Both the position numbers and the translations under genes were made by a program. This document shows positions 33,377 through 45,600 of a DNA stretch of 64,000 bases, piece after piece. Origin of the DNA: Pogostemon cablin (Eukaryota; Streptophyta; Magnoliopsida; Lamiales; Lamiaceae). Numbering within the stretch: the first letter of the stretch is position 1; each line of letters starts with the position of its first letter. The stretch covers positions 14,482,036 to 14,546,035 of the forward strand of contig CM043012.1 in the NCBI GenBank assembly GCA_023678885.1, in the 5' to 3' direction. The notes beneath the pieces are model-generated. The model was not told the origin of the DNA, did not search any database, and saw only the letters and a program-made list of their open reading frames with translations.

Positions 33377-35999
33377 TTCAATTTTGTGGTGAAACGTGAC
33401 ACGTTAGGCTAGGATTTGTGTTCTATACGTGATTTAATTTTCGTATAGAAAGGCATTAGAATTAGGGTTTATGGGATTGCTGTATTATTCTATGTGAACC
33501 CTATTTGTGCTATTACTCTCTTCGATGGGGCTGTACGTCGAAACCTATATTGTTGTCTGTTGATAGCGTGAGGGATAATTGACAAAACCTGTTCGTCAAA
33601 TTCACACCTGGTGAAAGACGATGAAATTGAGCATGGTGTCGGGCAGTGTATTCTGTTGGCGAGCAAAACACACAGCAAGACGCACGGCTGTTCACTCAGT
33701 TGTGATGGAGATCGGGCGTAGCACTCGTTTACGGATTGGAGACGGACGTGTTGGACCAAAAAGTGGGCATAGTGCCGAGCACATAGCCGGGCATGGCGTC
33801 ATTTGACACGCACGGCATGGCGCTTATTTTAGTTCCTTTCCGGGTGGAGCTTGCGAACTGGCGGGCACACATAGTAGGCATCGGGCGGAGCATTCCGTGT
33901 GGCTCGCGATTTCGAGCATGATGTTCTTTGGCGGCACGGTTGTGGACAAAACTGGGCAGATGGCCAAGTGGTAGGCCGGGCAGAGCATCCGGTAACACGC
34001 TCGACATGGCACCCGGTGGCGTGTTTTCGTGCTATGTGGCGTGTGGAGAAAGAATGCGAGACGCCCTTTTTGCGCGCGTAAACCAGGTATGGAAACCAGA
34101 CGCTGAAACCAAGCATGATGGTAACTAGGCATGGAAACCATGAGATAAAACTAGGCATGATGGAAACTAGGCGGGGAAACCAGGCGCGCTGTGGTGTGTG
34201 TGTTTTTATGTTGTAAACCAGGCGAAGCGCCCGGCACGAGCGGCGATGGCAGCGGTGATCGGCGACAATCTTCACGTTGGCGGCGACGACATCCAACTGA
34301 TTTTGGTTGATGGCAGCCTATGACGATTGGCATCTTAGGGCACAAGCAATCCTGCTTGTTGCGTAAGGCATCTGTTTATCGCTGAAGTGCTGGACAAAAC
34401 ATTTGGAGAATTAATTTCTAATATATATCTGCCATAATAGATTGTCTATTATTATATATTATGTAGAATTAATTCCTAATATATAACTGCCATAATTGAT
34501 TTAATTATCTATTATTGTTATGTATGGTTGCAAGTCGATATCGATGATTTTGATAATCTGGACGATATCAACGGTTGACATTGATAACCTGGTCGATATC
34601 GATGATTTTAATAATTTGTACGATATCGACCATCGATATCGATGGGTTCGAAAATTTGAAAATTTGGTATTTTCGAAAATTTGATAGTCTTGAAGTCTTT
34701 TCCGACATTCGTGATTGGTGGCGAACAATAGAATTCGCTAATATATAACTGTCATAATTGATTTAATTATCTAATTATTGTTATATATGCATGCATGATT
34801 CTCTGGGATTTACTATCTTATTTGTCATAATAGGAGCATGCTAGGTTGTGTATTCTATTTTGAATATTATATGCATGTAAAAACCCTCAGTTTAAAATTA
34901 CTAAGTGGGAGAGGGAATTGGTAATTAATTCCCGCGGCCTCCATTATTGGTTTGTAAGTGATGTGAGTAAACTTGCGTGTTGGCAATAGGCCTTCCTCCC
35001 TAATGGATGTGTTTATTTACGGATCACTGGTACAGACTTCATTAAATAATTATTGTTTGTAATGTGGCACATGAACTTGCATGTTGGCATAGACCTTCCT
35101 CCCTAATGGATGAGTTTATGTGTGATTCACTGGTGCAAATATATAATTGATGATTGTAGGAATTTATCCGAGCGCGTGTGTACTTCTCCAACTGTAAGGC
35201 AAATAAGCTCACGCAAAGGACTTGGGATCAAATAATGGTGTACACATAGGTGTAAATAATTAGTATCCTTTCCAATGGAGTCAATGTTATTATTTGCTTG
35301 GCTAAAGAGGAACCGACTATTAATTATTTTGTCATGAGGTTAGGTTGACAAATGAAATTAATGGGTAAAACATTCTCTTGTAAATGTTAATGGTTTGTAA
35401 AGGTCCACACTAACGTGTCTTGCAGACTCACGGTGCTTGAGATGTCGGTGAATTTTAATTTTATATTATTTTGAGGGAATCAATATAAATGGATAATTTC
35501 GAAGATTTGATCGGTGTATTTATTTATGATTCTCTGCAATTTCAAATGGTTTCATTATACTTATTGCTAACTAAAAGAAAACATATTTACTAGTCCAAAA
35601 ATAGATGATTAGAAAAGAATCTTGGTTTCGAATTTCACTACTTAGGAAAATATAAATGTGTTCTCACTAAGAATGTCCCATGATGCCTATTAAAGTCTCT
35701 AGTGAAGAGGTGAGAGGTTCATAGAAATATGATGGTCTCATGCGACTCTTCAGATACTTGAGTAAGTTATAAAGGCAAGAGATCATGGATGAATTGATGA
35801 ATGAATTGGCAATGCTCGGAGTAGATATTGAAGGAAAACCTAGATAAATTTAATTCTCCATAGTTTGCCTAGGTGTTTTGAGCAAGTTCTACCTGAAATA
35901 CAAGAGGTTGTATATGGTGGGGAACTTCTGACAAAACATGTGGCAAAGAAAATCCAATTTCATCAAGATGTGAACAAGGTTAGTATCTCATTCACTAGT
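33377..35999 (+). other. Copia leader/gag region, no recognisable Gag
   Basis: No Gag motif is readable. 33600-34330 is distinctly GC-rich with repeated GGCA/GGGCA words. 34395-34800 has three copies of an 'AATATATAACTG(C/T)CATAATTGAT' block. 34535-34640 holds repeats of GATATCGATGATTTT. 34955-35145 holds a roughly 95-bp direct duplication (GGCCTTCCTCCCTAATGGAT and AGACCTTCCTCCCTAATGGA). These suggest slippage or inserted foreign sequence in a dead element. Confidence 0.6.
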
Positions 36000-38690
36000 C
36001 GTTGAAGCATGATTAGTGATGGCATTTACTGACACGTTGTGTGTAGATACCGGGGTCACTAAAAGCCTGCAATTAAGTGATGATGAGATTGTAATATACA
36101 TGGATAAAACTACAAGATTAGTGGTTGTTGTAGTGGGAGTTGTTTATTTATCTTATGATAGGAATAAACGTTTGATTATGAGAAATTATCTTTACGTACA
36201 TTTTCATAGAAAGAATTTGATTTCAGTTTCTATGCATTTACGGATGGATACTCCATTTCATTTAAATGACATGGTCATAGTGATGAGGGATGGAGCTATA
36301 ATCTGTTGTTGTATGTTGCTGGACAATTTGTCCTCTTAAAACATGCTTATCCCACGGATGCAACAAGTAGTAATTAATAATGCATCTTCTAATCTTAGTA
36401 AGAGAAAGGAACCTTCGGAGATGAACTAAACATACTTTTGGCATCTAAGACAAGATCAATTTTACTTGATTAGGATTCAAAGGTTGATAGCCGAGGGACC
36501 GTTGGGTTTATCTGAAGTGGAAACTATCTGACTTGAGAGTCTTGCTTGAAAGTAAAATGATTAAAGGACTTTCAAGGCAAAGGGGTGTAGAGTCATGCAA
36601 AGATACGTTGGAAACAGTTCATACTGATTTAAGCTGTCCTAAGACTATCTCGACGAGAGGTGGTCATTACGACTTAATCATGGTGGCGAGTACCTCTTAG
36701 GATATTTTAGGAGCTATTTATCAGTGGATGAGATTAAAATCTTAAGTTGTTTACACCAGGCATACCCCAACTGAATGGTGTGGCAGAAAGAAGGAATAAG
36801 ACTCTTATGAAGATGATTAGATAGATAATGAATTATTTGGAATTTTACTTAATTCATTTTATAGGTATGCCCTAGAAACAGCATGTCGTATAATGTTTGT
36901 CTGTTTGTGGGATATTCTAGAAAAATGGAGGGTGATGATTTATTTAGTCCAAAAGATCAAAGGGTGATTGTTAACACAAACACTAGATTTTTAGAAAAGG
37001 ACTATGTGTTAAATCATAAACCTATGTAAAAATTGTTCAAAAGGAAGTGAGAGGGAAAGCACAAAGTATTAGTATCAAATGTACAAGAGGAAATACCACA
37101 AGGTAAACTGCAATGCGTGTCACGTCTGATACATAATTGCGTGTAGTGCCTTGTCGTAGTGGGAAGGTTGTTCGACAACCTATAAAATATATGTTTTGGG
37201 AGAGTCATGAGACTTGGTCCCTAGTAAACATGGAATGGACCCATGGATATGACAAAGCAATACAAGATATAAATGCAGAATCTTAGCAAAGTGCAATGAA
37301 TATTGAAATATAATCGATGAATTCTAAATTAGATCTGGCTGCTTGTAGAAGCATGGATGGTGTGAAAGCTATTGAAAGTGGCTCTATAAAATAAAAGAGG
37401 ATCATAGGATAAGGTGAAAACCTTGGAAGCAAAGCTTGTTGCGAAAAGGTATAATAAGAAAGAAAAGGTTCAATTATGAGGAAACCTGTTCGGCGATAGC
37501 TATGCATATGTTGATCCTGATTCTTTTATCTGTTGCTACTCATATGAAATATGATGGATAGAAAATAGATGTCAAGACAGCTTTTCTGATTTGAAGTCTT
37601 GAGAAAAACATCTATGTGAAGCAACTAGAGTGATTTATTGCAAAGGACTAAGAGCATTTTGAGTGTAAGCTTAAAAGTGTCCATCGATGGACTAAAGAAA
37701 GTTTCAAGATCATGAAACATCTGTTTTGTTGAGGTAAATCCAGTGACATAGATTTAATCAATGTTCGGATGGGGCTTGTGTATTGAAAAGAGTGACGGAA
37801 ACGTGGTGTATTTCTTGTACTATATATAGATAGTATCTTGCACATTGGAGACAATGAAAGAGTATTGTCGGACGTATGGGGTATGGTTAATAAGGCAGTG
37901 TGAAATGAAAGACTTAAGAAAAGTAAAATATATCCTTTTGATCACAGTAATACGGATCATAAGAAAGGTTGTTATGCTTGTCTCAAGCTTTATCAAATGA
38001 TACGATCCTTATTTGTTTAGCATGTGACTTTATCTAAGGAAATGTGTCTTGAGACACAAAAAGAAGATAAAGGTGACGAAAGCGGTGCCTTATGCTTCGG
38101 CGAATAAGGAAGTTTAATCTAAGAAATGCTATGCACAAGTATGTATAACTATTTTGTCGAAGGCATGAACAGTGAGTATCGAGGTAACCCGAAATAAGAA
38201 TGTTAAACTGTGGTAACACATAATTTTGAAGTACCTGAAAAGGACAAGAATTATATGTGGACTTACTGGACAGATTCACTGCTTTTTGTGGGTTACATAG
38301 ATTCAGATTTTTCTAATCAGATAGGATGGCAGTAAATCCACCTCGAGGGTTATGTGTTTAATTTTACGAAGTACAGTCATAATGTGGAGGAGTGTTACAT
38401 AGAAATATATTTAAGACTCCGGACTCCATCATGGAAAGATGATAAATTGGAGCCTATGAGGCAGCCAAAGTATCTGTATGACTCTAGAAGCTTCATGATG
38501 GACTTTGAAATGTTTCTAAGTTTGCCCAAGATTATCACGAGCCCATAAGACAATTAAACACATGGAGTGCGAGTACCACCTGTTACTAGAAATCGTATGA
38601 TGAGGGGAAGGTTGTTATCACCAAGATTGCATCGGATGATGACCTGGTAAATCTATTTACAAGGACCTTTAGGCGAGAGCTTTTGATGGT
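36000..38690 (+). pseudogene. Degraded Copia pol (protease to RNase H)
   Basis: 36016-36250: 'DTGVTKSLQLSDDE...YVHFHRKNLISVS', matching the end of protease and the pre-integrase 'Y-V-P-x-x-x-x-N-L-I-S-V-S'. 36430-36700: WHLRQDQ, RIQRLIAEGPLGLSEVET and VHTDLSCP with RGGH (integrase start). 36750-36830: FTPGIPQLNGVAERRNKTL, the end of the integrase core. 37560-37740: remnants of the RT start ('VKTAF...IYVKQ'). 38270-38660: 'YIDSDF...GSKSTSRVMC' and 'DDLVNLFTRTF', the RNase H end. Almost every block is in a different frame, so decay is advanced. Confidence 0.82.
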
Positions 38691-38762
38691 CGTGTAGTAG
38701 AGTGGGAATCAGATGTATGGCAAAAGACACGACATCATAGTCTTTTAGTATAAGTAGAAGAT

Positions 38763-40148
38763 TGTGGGATTGTATATTAAAAGTCTAGCTTTAGTATGAA
38801 CAATGTTATAACAATTTATTTGAAATGAGAATTATATGATCAAATGATTGCGTCTTATAATTTATTTATATGCACGACGCAATAGTCCACTTACTTTATA
38901 CTATGGATAATATGTTGTGCGACAACACGCGGAAGATCATATTATCGGTCTCCTTATAAAGTATGAACAGATGCTCACAACCGAGATAAGCGGGGACTCT
39001 CTATCGGGATGGTTGTAGTGTTGTTTGGTATTAGCTTATCTTGGCTATAGAATTACATTAGTGCACTTTGTGTGCATTGAGTAGGACCACTTGAGATCGT
39101 TCGACTTATACTGACTTATAGGAGAACTTGATCTCAGTTATTATGGATGTTCGTGCTCTTAATTCCTATACAATAACCTCAACACGTAGGGCAGTATGTA
39201 GTTTTTGATTCATCAATGGGTGAGATTTACATGTAATTAAATCAACAAACTCGGTGAGTTGGGAAGTAGTGTTGTCTCTATGGTGTGCTATTGATTGTAG
39301 AAGGAATCCGTGTTCGATATAGATTGATGATGTCCCCTTGAAGAGCTGATAAGGATTATCATGTAAACTCTGCAGGTGGATTTATTCCGGCATAATAATG
39401 AGGTTGAGTGGTACTACTCTTGAATGAGATATTAATTAATGGAGTTGTCAGTAATTTAATTAATTAATGGGCATTGTATATCTTAAACATGGGGAGACTA
39501 ACGGGCTCATAATAAGAAGAAGCCCGTAACGTAATTATGGGACTAGAATGGTAGTGCAGTAATAATATTTTAGTGGAATATATTATTATTATTGGACTTA
39601 AGTATAAGCTTTGGGCTAAGCTTGGATACTTAAGCCCAATGGAGGACCAACTCAAATTTCTCCTCCTGGTCCCTGCTGTAGCCCATATATAAGTCATCTT
39701 AGCTGTTCTAACCCAAAGAGAGACACGTCTAACACATGAAGAGGATAGATGGAACAGCAGATTGAGTAGATCTAGAGGATCGTCGCCCACACGACGTCGA
39801 GATTGGACTTGGGAATACAGCAGAAGACCGGAAGGTTGTTTGCTGCTGCTGTCTGGCAACTTGTACGATTTTTATAAAATCTTAAAGACGTTAGAATTCA
39901 ATGTGTGATATACCAATGGAAAGCTATGGAAGAGATGATCATTTTGCTGTATAGATCACTCAAATCTGATATCAGATGAGAGAGTTGTGCTCAAAACGGT
40001 GAGTATACACAAGTTGCCGATGAGAATCCATATTCTTTAACATACCCTGGTGAAAGGTAATACGTTTCTTGTTTTCTTGCTTCTGCTGCATGTTAGAAAT
40101 GTATGGAATCCTAACGGTTCATGTTAATCAAATGATCGAACTCCAACA
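38763..40148 (+). repeat. Copia 3' LTR
   Basis: 1386 bp, TGTGGGATTG...CTCCAACA. Pairs with 31979-33362. Followed directly by the target duplication GCAGC. Confidence 0.92.
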
Positions 40149-40153
40149 GCAGC

Positions 40154-41074
40154 CACAGTCACTGCCAATGGAGGAACGGCGCGTGTGGATCCATCATGAG
40201 CCCGTGCTTAATAAGGAGCTCGTCGGTGATTATGTCAGTACTCCTCTCCTACTAGCTCAATTTACCAATAACATCCACAAGCTCTAGAAATCACTTGAAA
40301 ATGGGGGACCCAACTCATTTATCTCTATTTACAAAATATGATAAAAGAAAGCTTAACGAACCGCTACACAAAAAAGAGAGAGAGAAGTGGAGGGAGTAAT
40401 GCAGGGACCGGACACTCACGTGTGCGAAGAAGCTAAAAGGTGGAAGGAACCTTTATCTGGGCTGAAGAGGCAAACGAAACCTTAGTTTCAACATCGAAAC
40501 GTTCACCACAACGAACCCCTCAGTCGGCTTGCTCGCCCTATCACCGGCAATGGGCTTTACAAACCTTACCCCCAGAGCTGACCAGCTCTTCGAACTGGGT
40601 GAGAGGAATAAAGTTGTCCTGATAATAGGCCTTCATATCATTATGAGCCCCGTCGTGTGATGTAATGCAGGCTCGGATATTCGCCTGATCTGGCACATCT
40701 TCCATCGTCGGCGGGAAAGTAAACGGTAGAGAATGAGATACAACCGGGAGGCATTGCAAAGAGGAGAAAACTTCACCCTCGCCACATAATTCCAGGTAAA
40801 CCCTTTCCAGAGATTCCGAAACCCCTTCTCCATCACTCATCGCTCGCCGCGGACCCACTGGACAACCGAAATCGGGATGGCCGCCTAGCTTCATACAATG
40901 ATTCATCGAAGAAGAGACAACAAGGAGAGTCAAAGTTGGGGGATTAAGGGGAAGAAGAGGAGTGAAAATTTTGAGGCAGATAGACATCCTTATATAATAG
41001 CCTAACCCCCAACCAACCAACACGACTTTGCCGAATGAGCAATAAAGGCGAAGCACTTTATTCAATCGACGCAA
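40154..41074 (-). pseudogene. Tat antisense unit A, N-terminal part
   Basis: The longest minus frame (41074-40541) includes MSDGEGVSESLERVYLELCG, FPPTMEDVPDQANIRACITS and FEELVSSGGKVCKAH, then decays with stops toward the Copia boundary at 40148. Its position just inside the 3' LTR, orientation and adjacency to the coiled-coil part at 30440-31973 (once the Copia element is removed) make it the start of antisense unit A. I do not recognise a domain in this part; it is weakly acidic and without membrane segments. Confidence 0.5.
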
Positions 41075-41257
41075 TGATTAGGCAGCGCCTTGAAGGCGTA
41101 ACTTGGATTTTGAAACGTCATGTCAAAATCTTTCAAAAACTCGCATCGCGTCAAAAAATTCAAAATTCAAAATCGATATAATTGGGGTGCACGCGCTACT
41201 GTGGTAGGCTCCACCTCCACTCGACTAACCCTCGTGAAGCCAAAGCCTGGGAGCTAA

Positions 41258-41838
41258 TGTGGTAGGGCCCATTATGATGGGCCCTAATGAAGAACTTGGG
41301 TCGCATAGTACAAGGCCCAAAGATAATTCTGGGACCTCCGCATGGACCATGGAAGAGAATGTCCAGTATGCACTTCCCCAACATTGCGGCTGAGTGCGTG
41401 CACTCGGCGCGCTCAGCTTCCAAGAGTCATTTGCGTCCTCCGATCGCCCTCCCACTTTGCCAGTTGCACTGACAAGCCTAAGAGCTATTCAGATATCCCC
41501 AAGATCAAATAGGGAATAGCCTAAAATATATCTTTTTAATAGCCTCGTGTGGCTATGCATTTAATGCCTACAGTGTTTGTAATAAATGCGATGTGACTTG
41601 ACGATTTATCCGGAGATACGGATGACGTCAGTTCACCAATATATGGAGTCTGCTCCTAATGAATAAAAAATAACAATATTCACCTCCAAAAGGAACAAGA
41701 TTGCCTGGAGGGAAACCTCGAGCATCCATTAACTCATTACTAAATCATTATGTTGGATTAGTGCGGATTATCCTTTCTCTTTACTAAAATAGCCACATCA
41801 ACTCATAATTAAGGGAGGATTAATTCGGGCCATCTACA
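41258..41838 (+). repeat. Tat element 3' LTR
   Basis: 581 bp, TGTGGTAGGG...ATCTACA, followed by AACCA. Relative to the 5' LTR it carries a short insertion (CGATCGCCCTCCCACTTT region near 41440) and scattered changes. The preceding AAGCCTGGGAGCTAA is a weak polypurine-tract candidate. Confidence 0.93.
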
Positions 41839-41985
41839 AACCACAAGGGTGAAATTGCAATTATACCCTAAATCTTAAACCCTAGGGGGTGAATGTACCC
41901 TAAACTAGAAGGGTGAAATTACAATTATACCCTAAATCCTAAACTCTAGGGGTTAAATATACCCTAAATTAAAAAAAACAAAAAT
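41839..41985. repeat. Minisatellite with CCCTAAA-like words, right part
   Basis: AACCACAAGGGTGAAATTGC, TACCCTAAATCTTAAACCCTA and a second unit ACTAGAAGGGTGAAATTACA continue the repeat found at 14925-15092. Confirms that the Tat element split one array. Confidence 0.82.
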
Positions 41986-42084
41986 TAAGAAACAATGTAG
42001 TGAATTAATTGGGGGTGAGGGATAGGGAGGTTATAAATTTCAAAATTGGTGGAACTTGCCCACCCTAATATTTTAATATATAAT

Positions 42085-42230
42085 GAGTAGTTGTATTAGT
42101 GTTGGTGTGTGCAAAATTATTTAATTTGTGTAGGTCACATCTACCAAAAATAAAAATACACACTTTGTATTGAGACAAACTAAAATGACACAACGCATTC
42201 TCTGCAGAGGGACGCGGGGGAGTATTATTA
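42085..42230. mobile_element. MITE fragment (right end only)
   Basis: 'GAGTAGTTGTATTAGTG' and a right end GGGACGCGGGGGAGTATTAT resemble the MITE at 11371-11600 (AGTAGTTGTATTAGTGGAG). The matching CTCCCTCC left end is not present, so it is truncated. Confidence 0.6.
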
Positions 42231-42689
42231 TTATTAGGCAAAAATTGAATGAGACCGTTTCACGGATTTTAATTCATGAGACAGATCATCCATCAACCCA
42301 ATTAAGTTTTTTTAAGGGCTCTATATGATTGTTACTAAATTAAAAAATGGAACGACTATTCACATCCTCAAAATTATTATATGTATCCAAAAAATATTTA
42401 AATTTAAAATTTTCTAATTAATATCAAAATAATACCCTTATGTAAAACTAATTTAGTAATACCTATTGAAACGTAAGCTACTCTCCCTCTGCAGAATCCG
42501 ATTGAGTCTCTCATGGGAACAGAGTAATTATTTCTCTCTTTACTCTGTACACTAGTAAATCTGTTGTTGATTTTGATTGAGATTACAAGAAAGATTTTTT
42601 TTAAAAAATTTCATTTGGCTTGTTTTCTGCATTATAGGAAAAAAGAGGAAAAAAAGAAAACCCTAGTTTTGATTTAGGTGGGTAGAGAA
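42231..42689. other. Intergenic; GAGACCGTTTCACGG repeat fragment
   Basis: GAGACCGTTTCACGGATTTT with an imperfect nearby inverse (TGAGACAGATCATC) is a common short plant repeat. Otherwise AT-rich, with no promoter or exon that I can support for the hAT relic that follows. Confidence 0.4.
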
Positions 42690-45600
42690 AAATATATCAA
42701 CTGTCTAATTCTCTTAACCCTAGTTGATAGTGATAGTATCTCTTTAGAGGACGAAGAAATGCTATATGATGTTGAGCTTCTTTCCAATGATCCGGGAAAA
42801 ATAATACATAAAATGGATTATCCACCGAATCAACGAAATGCAGTGAGAAAAACATATATTCTTAAGGGCCTTATCAACCTAAAACTCATGATTTTCCTCA
42901 AAGAGATCTCAGAGGTGCGACGGTTTAGTTTGATTTTGTTCAAAAAATATGATTGGCTAGAATATATTAATAAGAAAGATGCAACGTATTGTTTTAGTTG
43001 TTACTTATTTAAGCATGAGATTGACATCAGTGTGGGAGCAGCCCGGCCCAGAGGGGTGTCTTGGTGGGCTCTGGCCATGGGCCCCCTAATTTGGGGGGCC
43101 CCAACATATGTCATACCTCTCTATATATATAGAGTAATAAGAATTGGGTTGAAATTAATTTAAGCCCACATGCAATTAGTTTCAATTTTATTTTTTATAT
43201 TAGGGCCCACCAAATAGTGCAATGAGTTTTAATTTTTTTATTTATTTAATATTAGGGCACACCAAAGTCCAATGGGTGAGAAACAAAGTTATTACACTTC
43301 CGTTGGTTGAAACAATCATTTACTCCTCCGCTCCCATCCATTTCTAGAGAATACAATCCGTCGTTTTTATTTATTCTTTCCTCAGGAAGTCAGAAGTATA
43401 GTAAATTATAATCACTCAAATTATCTGCAAATCTTTCATATTTCTTATTGATGCATGTATTAACACCATATTTCTAATTCTACTCCTTTATTCATCTTGC
43501 CATTTCATTTGATTGACCATGGAGATACAGTTCAAACTTAAAGATTTAGAGGTAAATTATTTTTTATTTTTAATATTTTGCTACTAATTTACTAGGATTC
43601 TTATTCATATCTTTTTCTTCCCCTTTTCATTTTACAAGGTATTTAAAAACTTTGAATTGTATATATAATCTATTTGAAGGCATACAAATTAGGTTTTCTT
43701 ATACTTAGTTTATTGGGATGATTTATTTTGTAGATTATAAATCAATAAAAGTCCTAAATTAAAAGGAAAAAAAATTGGATTGTTGTATCAGTTCTCACCA
43801 ATTGTTGGAGTAATTGATTAAGATCAAATATTAAGTTCTATTGTTCTTCAAATATAATTTTTTATTTTTTTGTTTATTGTTGTTATCTTAATTGATTGTT
43901 TGATTTTAATTTTTAAACTTGATTTAGTTAAATATATTACCAAGAACATATGAATCTAGGAGTAAAAAAAAGACATAAAAATAAAGAATGGATGAGATGA
44001 TTAAATCAAAATATTGCATTTGTATATTATAGTTATAGTATGTATATTGAAATATTTTGATTATAGTATTACTTTATATTAAAATATTTTTATTGTAAAG
44101 TTTATTAATATAAATGAAATTAAAAAAATTGGGGCCTCAATTTTTTATTTGCCATGGTCCTCTAAATAGTCAGGGCCGGCCCTGTGTGAGAGGAGATATA
44201 TTTGTTAGCAGTGGATTTAGATCTTGGAATAAATCGAATAGATTTGAGACACATGTTGGTGGGGTTAAAAGTTCTCACAATCTACTTTTGAGAAATATGT
44301 GAATTTAAGAAATTCAAAAGGAAAATCTATATTATATGCTTTTAGTTGTGTAAGTGATGTGAGAGTATTAAGCTTGTTTGAAGGCTTCACTTTCTTGTTT
44401 AAAATTTATTTTGCGACAAGGATTGGCATGTCGAAGGTATGATGAAAGTGGTGTATCAATAAATAAGGGAAATTTTCTTGAGCTTTTGAAATGACTAGGA
44501 GGGCATAATGAGGATGTAAAAAAATTACATTTGGAAATGTTCTGGGCAAAAGCCAAATGAGATCTCTCTTAATTCAAAATAATATCATTAATTATTGTGC
44601 AAAAGAGACATATAAACGCATTATAAAAGAGCTCAGAGTGGCTATTTGGGTATATTTACAAATGAGTCTAGTGATTTATCTCAAAAGGAATAATTAACTC
44701 TTTGTTTGCATTATGCCAATGGTAAAAATGGAATGGTGGTGGAGAGATTTCTTTGATTAGTACATATTGGTGATACCGCATCTTTATCACTTAAAAGTAT
44801 AATTGTATCTTTACTTGTGGAATATTCATTGAATCCATCTAAAATTCGAGGGTAAAGATATGATGGGGCTAGCAACATGAAGGGTGAGATAAATAGGCTT
44901 AAAGCTTTGAATATGAAGGATAATACATGTGCTTACTATGTTCATTACTTTTCTCATCTACTTCAATTAACTCTTGTTGTTGTTGTTAAGAATAATGATG
45001 ATTGTGGTTGTCTTTTTAAAATAATTACAAACTTATTGAACATGGTTGGGGTTTCTTGTAAACGAAGAGAATTAATTCGAGAAAGTCAAGCATAAAAAGT
45101 TGTTGAAGCTTGAAAAGTGGGAGATATTGAAAGTGGATCACGTTTGAACCAAGAACTTGATTTGAGGAGGCCTAGTGATACTCGTTGGATTCTCACTATA
45201 AAACTCTTTTAAGTATTATCCACTTATTTTCTACAATTCTTGAGGTGCTTGAGATAATTGGAAAGAGAGCTATAAGTTTAGGATAGGATAAAAGCTCAAT
45301 CTTTTTTATACTCGTTTGAGTCATTTGATTTTATTTTTGTGGCGCACTTGATGTTGATTCTTTTTGGATACACTAATGACTTGTGTCTTGCTTTGCAAAG
45401 AAGAGATCAAAATATTGTTAATACAATGTCTCTTGTTACCTTAACTTAGGAAATGCTGCAAAAAATAAGAGAAAATGGATGAGAAACTATCTTGGATAAG
45501 GTCACTTCTTTTTGCATTAAGCATGACATAGTTGTTCCCAATATGGATGTCTCTTATATTCCACAAAGAAAAATCAAAGCACTTTGTTAGACATGTGAAA

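Larger units (their letters stand above)
31979..40148 (+). mobile_element. Degenerate Copia element nested in the Tat antisense unit
   Basis: LTRs at 31979-33362 and 38763-40148 share TAGCTTTAGT(T/A)TGAACAATG near the start and AATGATCGAAC(G/T)CCAACA at the end. The 5-bp duplication GCAGC flanks both sides (31974-31978 and 40149-40153). The 3' LTR starts TGTGGGATTG; the 5' LTR has drifted to TAATGGATTG. A tRNA-iMet primer-binding site follows the 5' LTR. Degraded integrase, RT and RNase H remnants follow in the Copia order (integrase before RT). Lineage inside Copia is not assigned. Non-functional. Confidence 0.92.
15093..41838 (+). mobile_element. Tat-lineage Ty3/gypsy element with two nested insertions
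   Basis: Two LTRs (15093-15663 and 41258-41838), both starting TGTGGTAGGGCCCATTATG and ending TCTACA, are flanked by the 5-bp duplication AACCA (15088-15092 and 41839-41843). Between them lie gag, protease, RT, RNase H, an archaeal-type second RNase H and integrase on the plus strand, then a long region with two minus-strand coding units. The second RNase H after the normal one and the antisense genes are marks of the Tat lineage. Removing the two nested elements leaves about 12.2 kb. Many stops and frameshifts show it is inactive. Confidence 0.93.

Noticed and set aside
33490..34345. Several overlapping open readings on both strands in the GC-rich part of the Copia leader
   Set aside because: Open frames on both strands reflect the local base composition. 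None shows a domain or codon pattern, and they lie inside a dead element.
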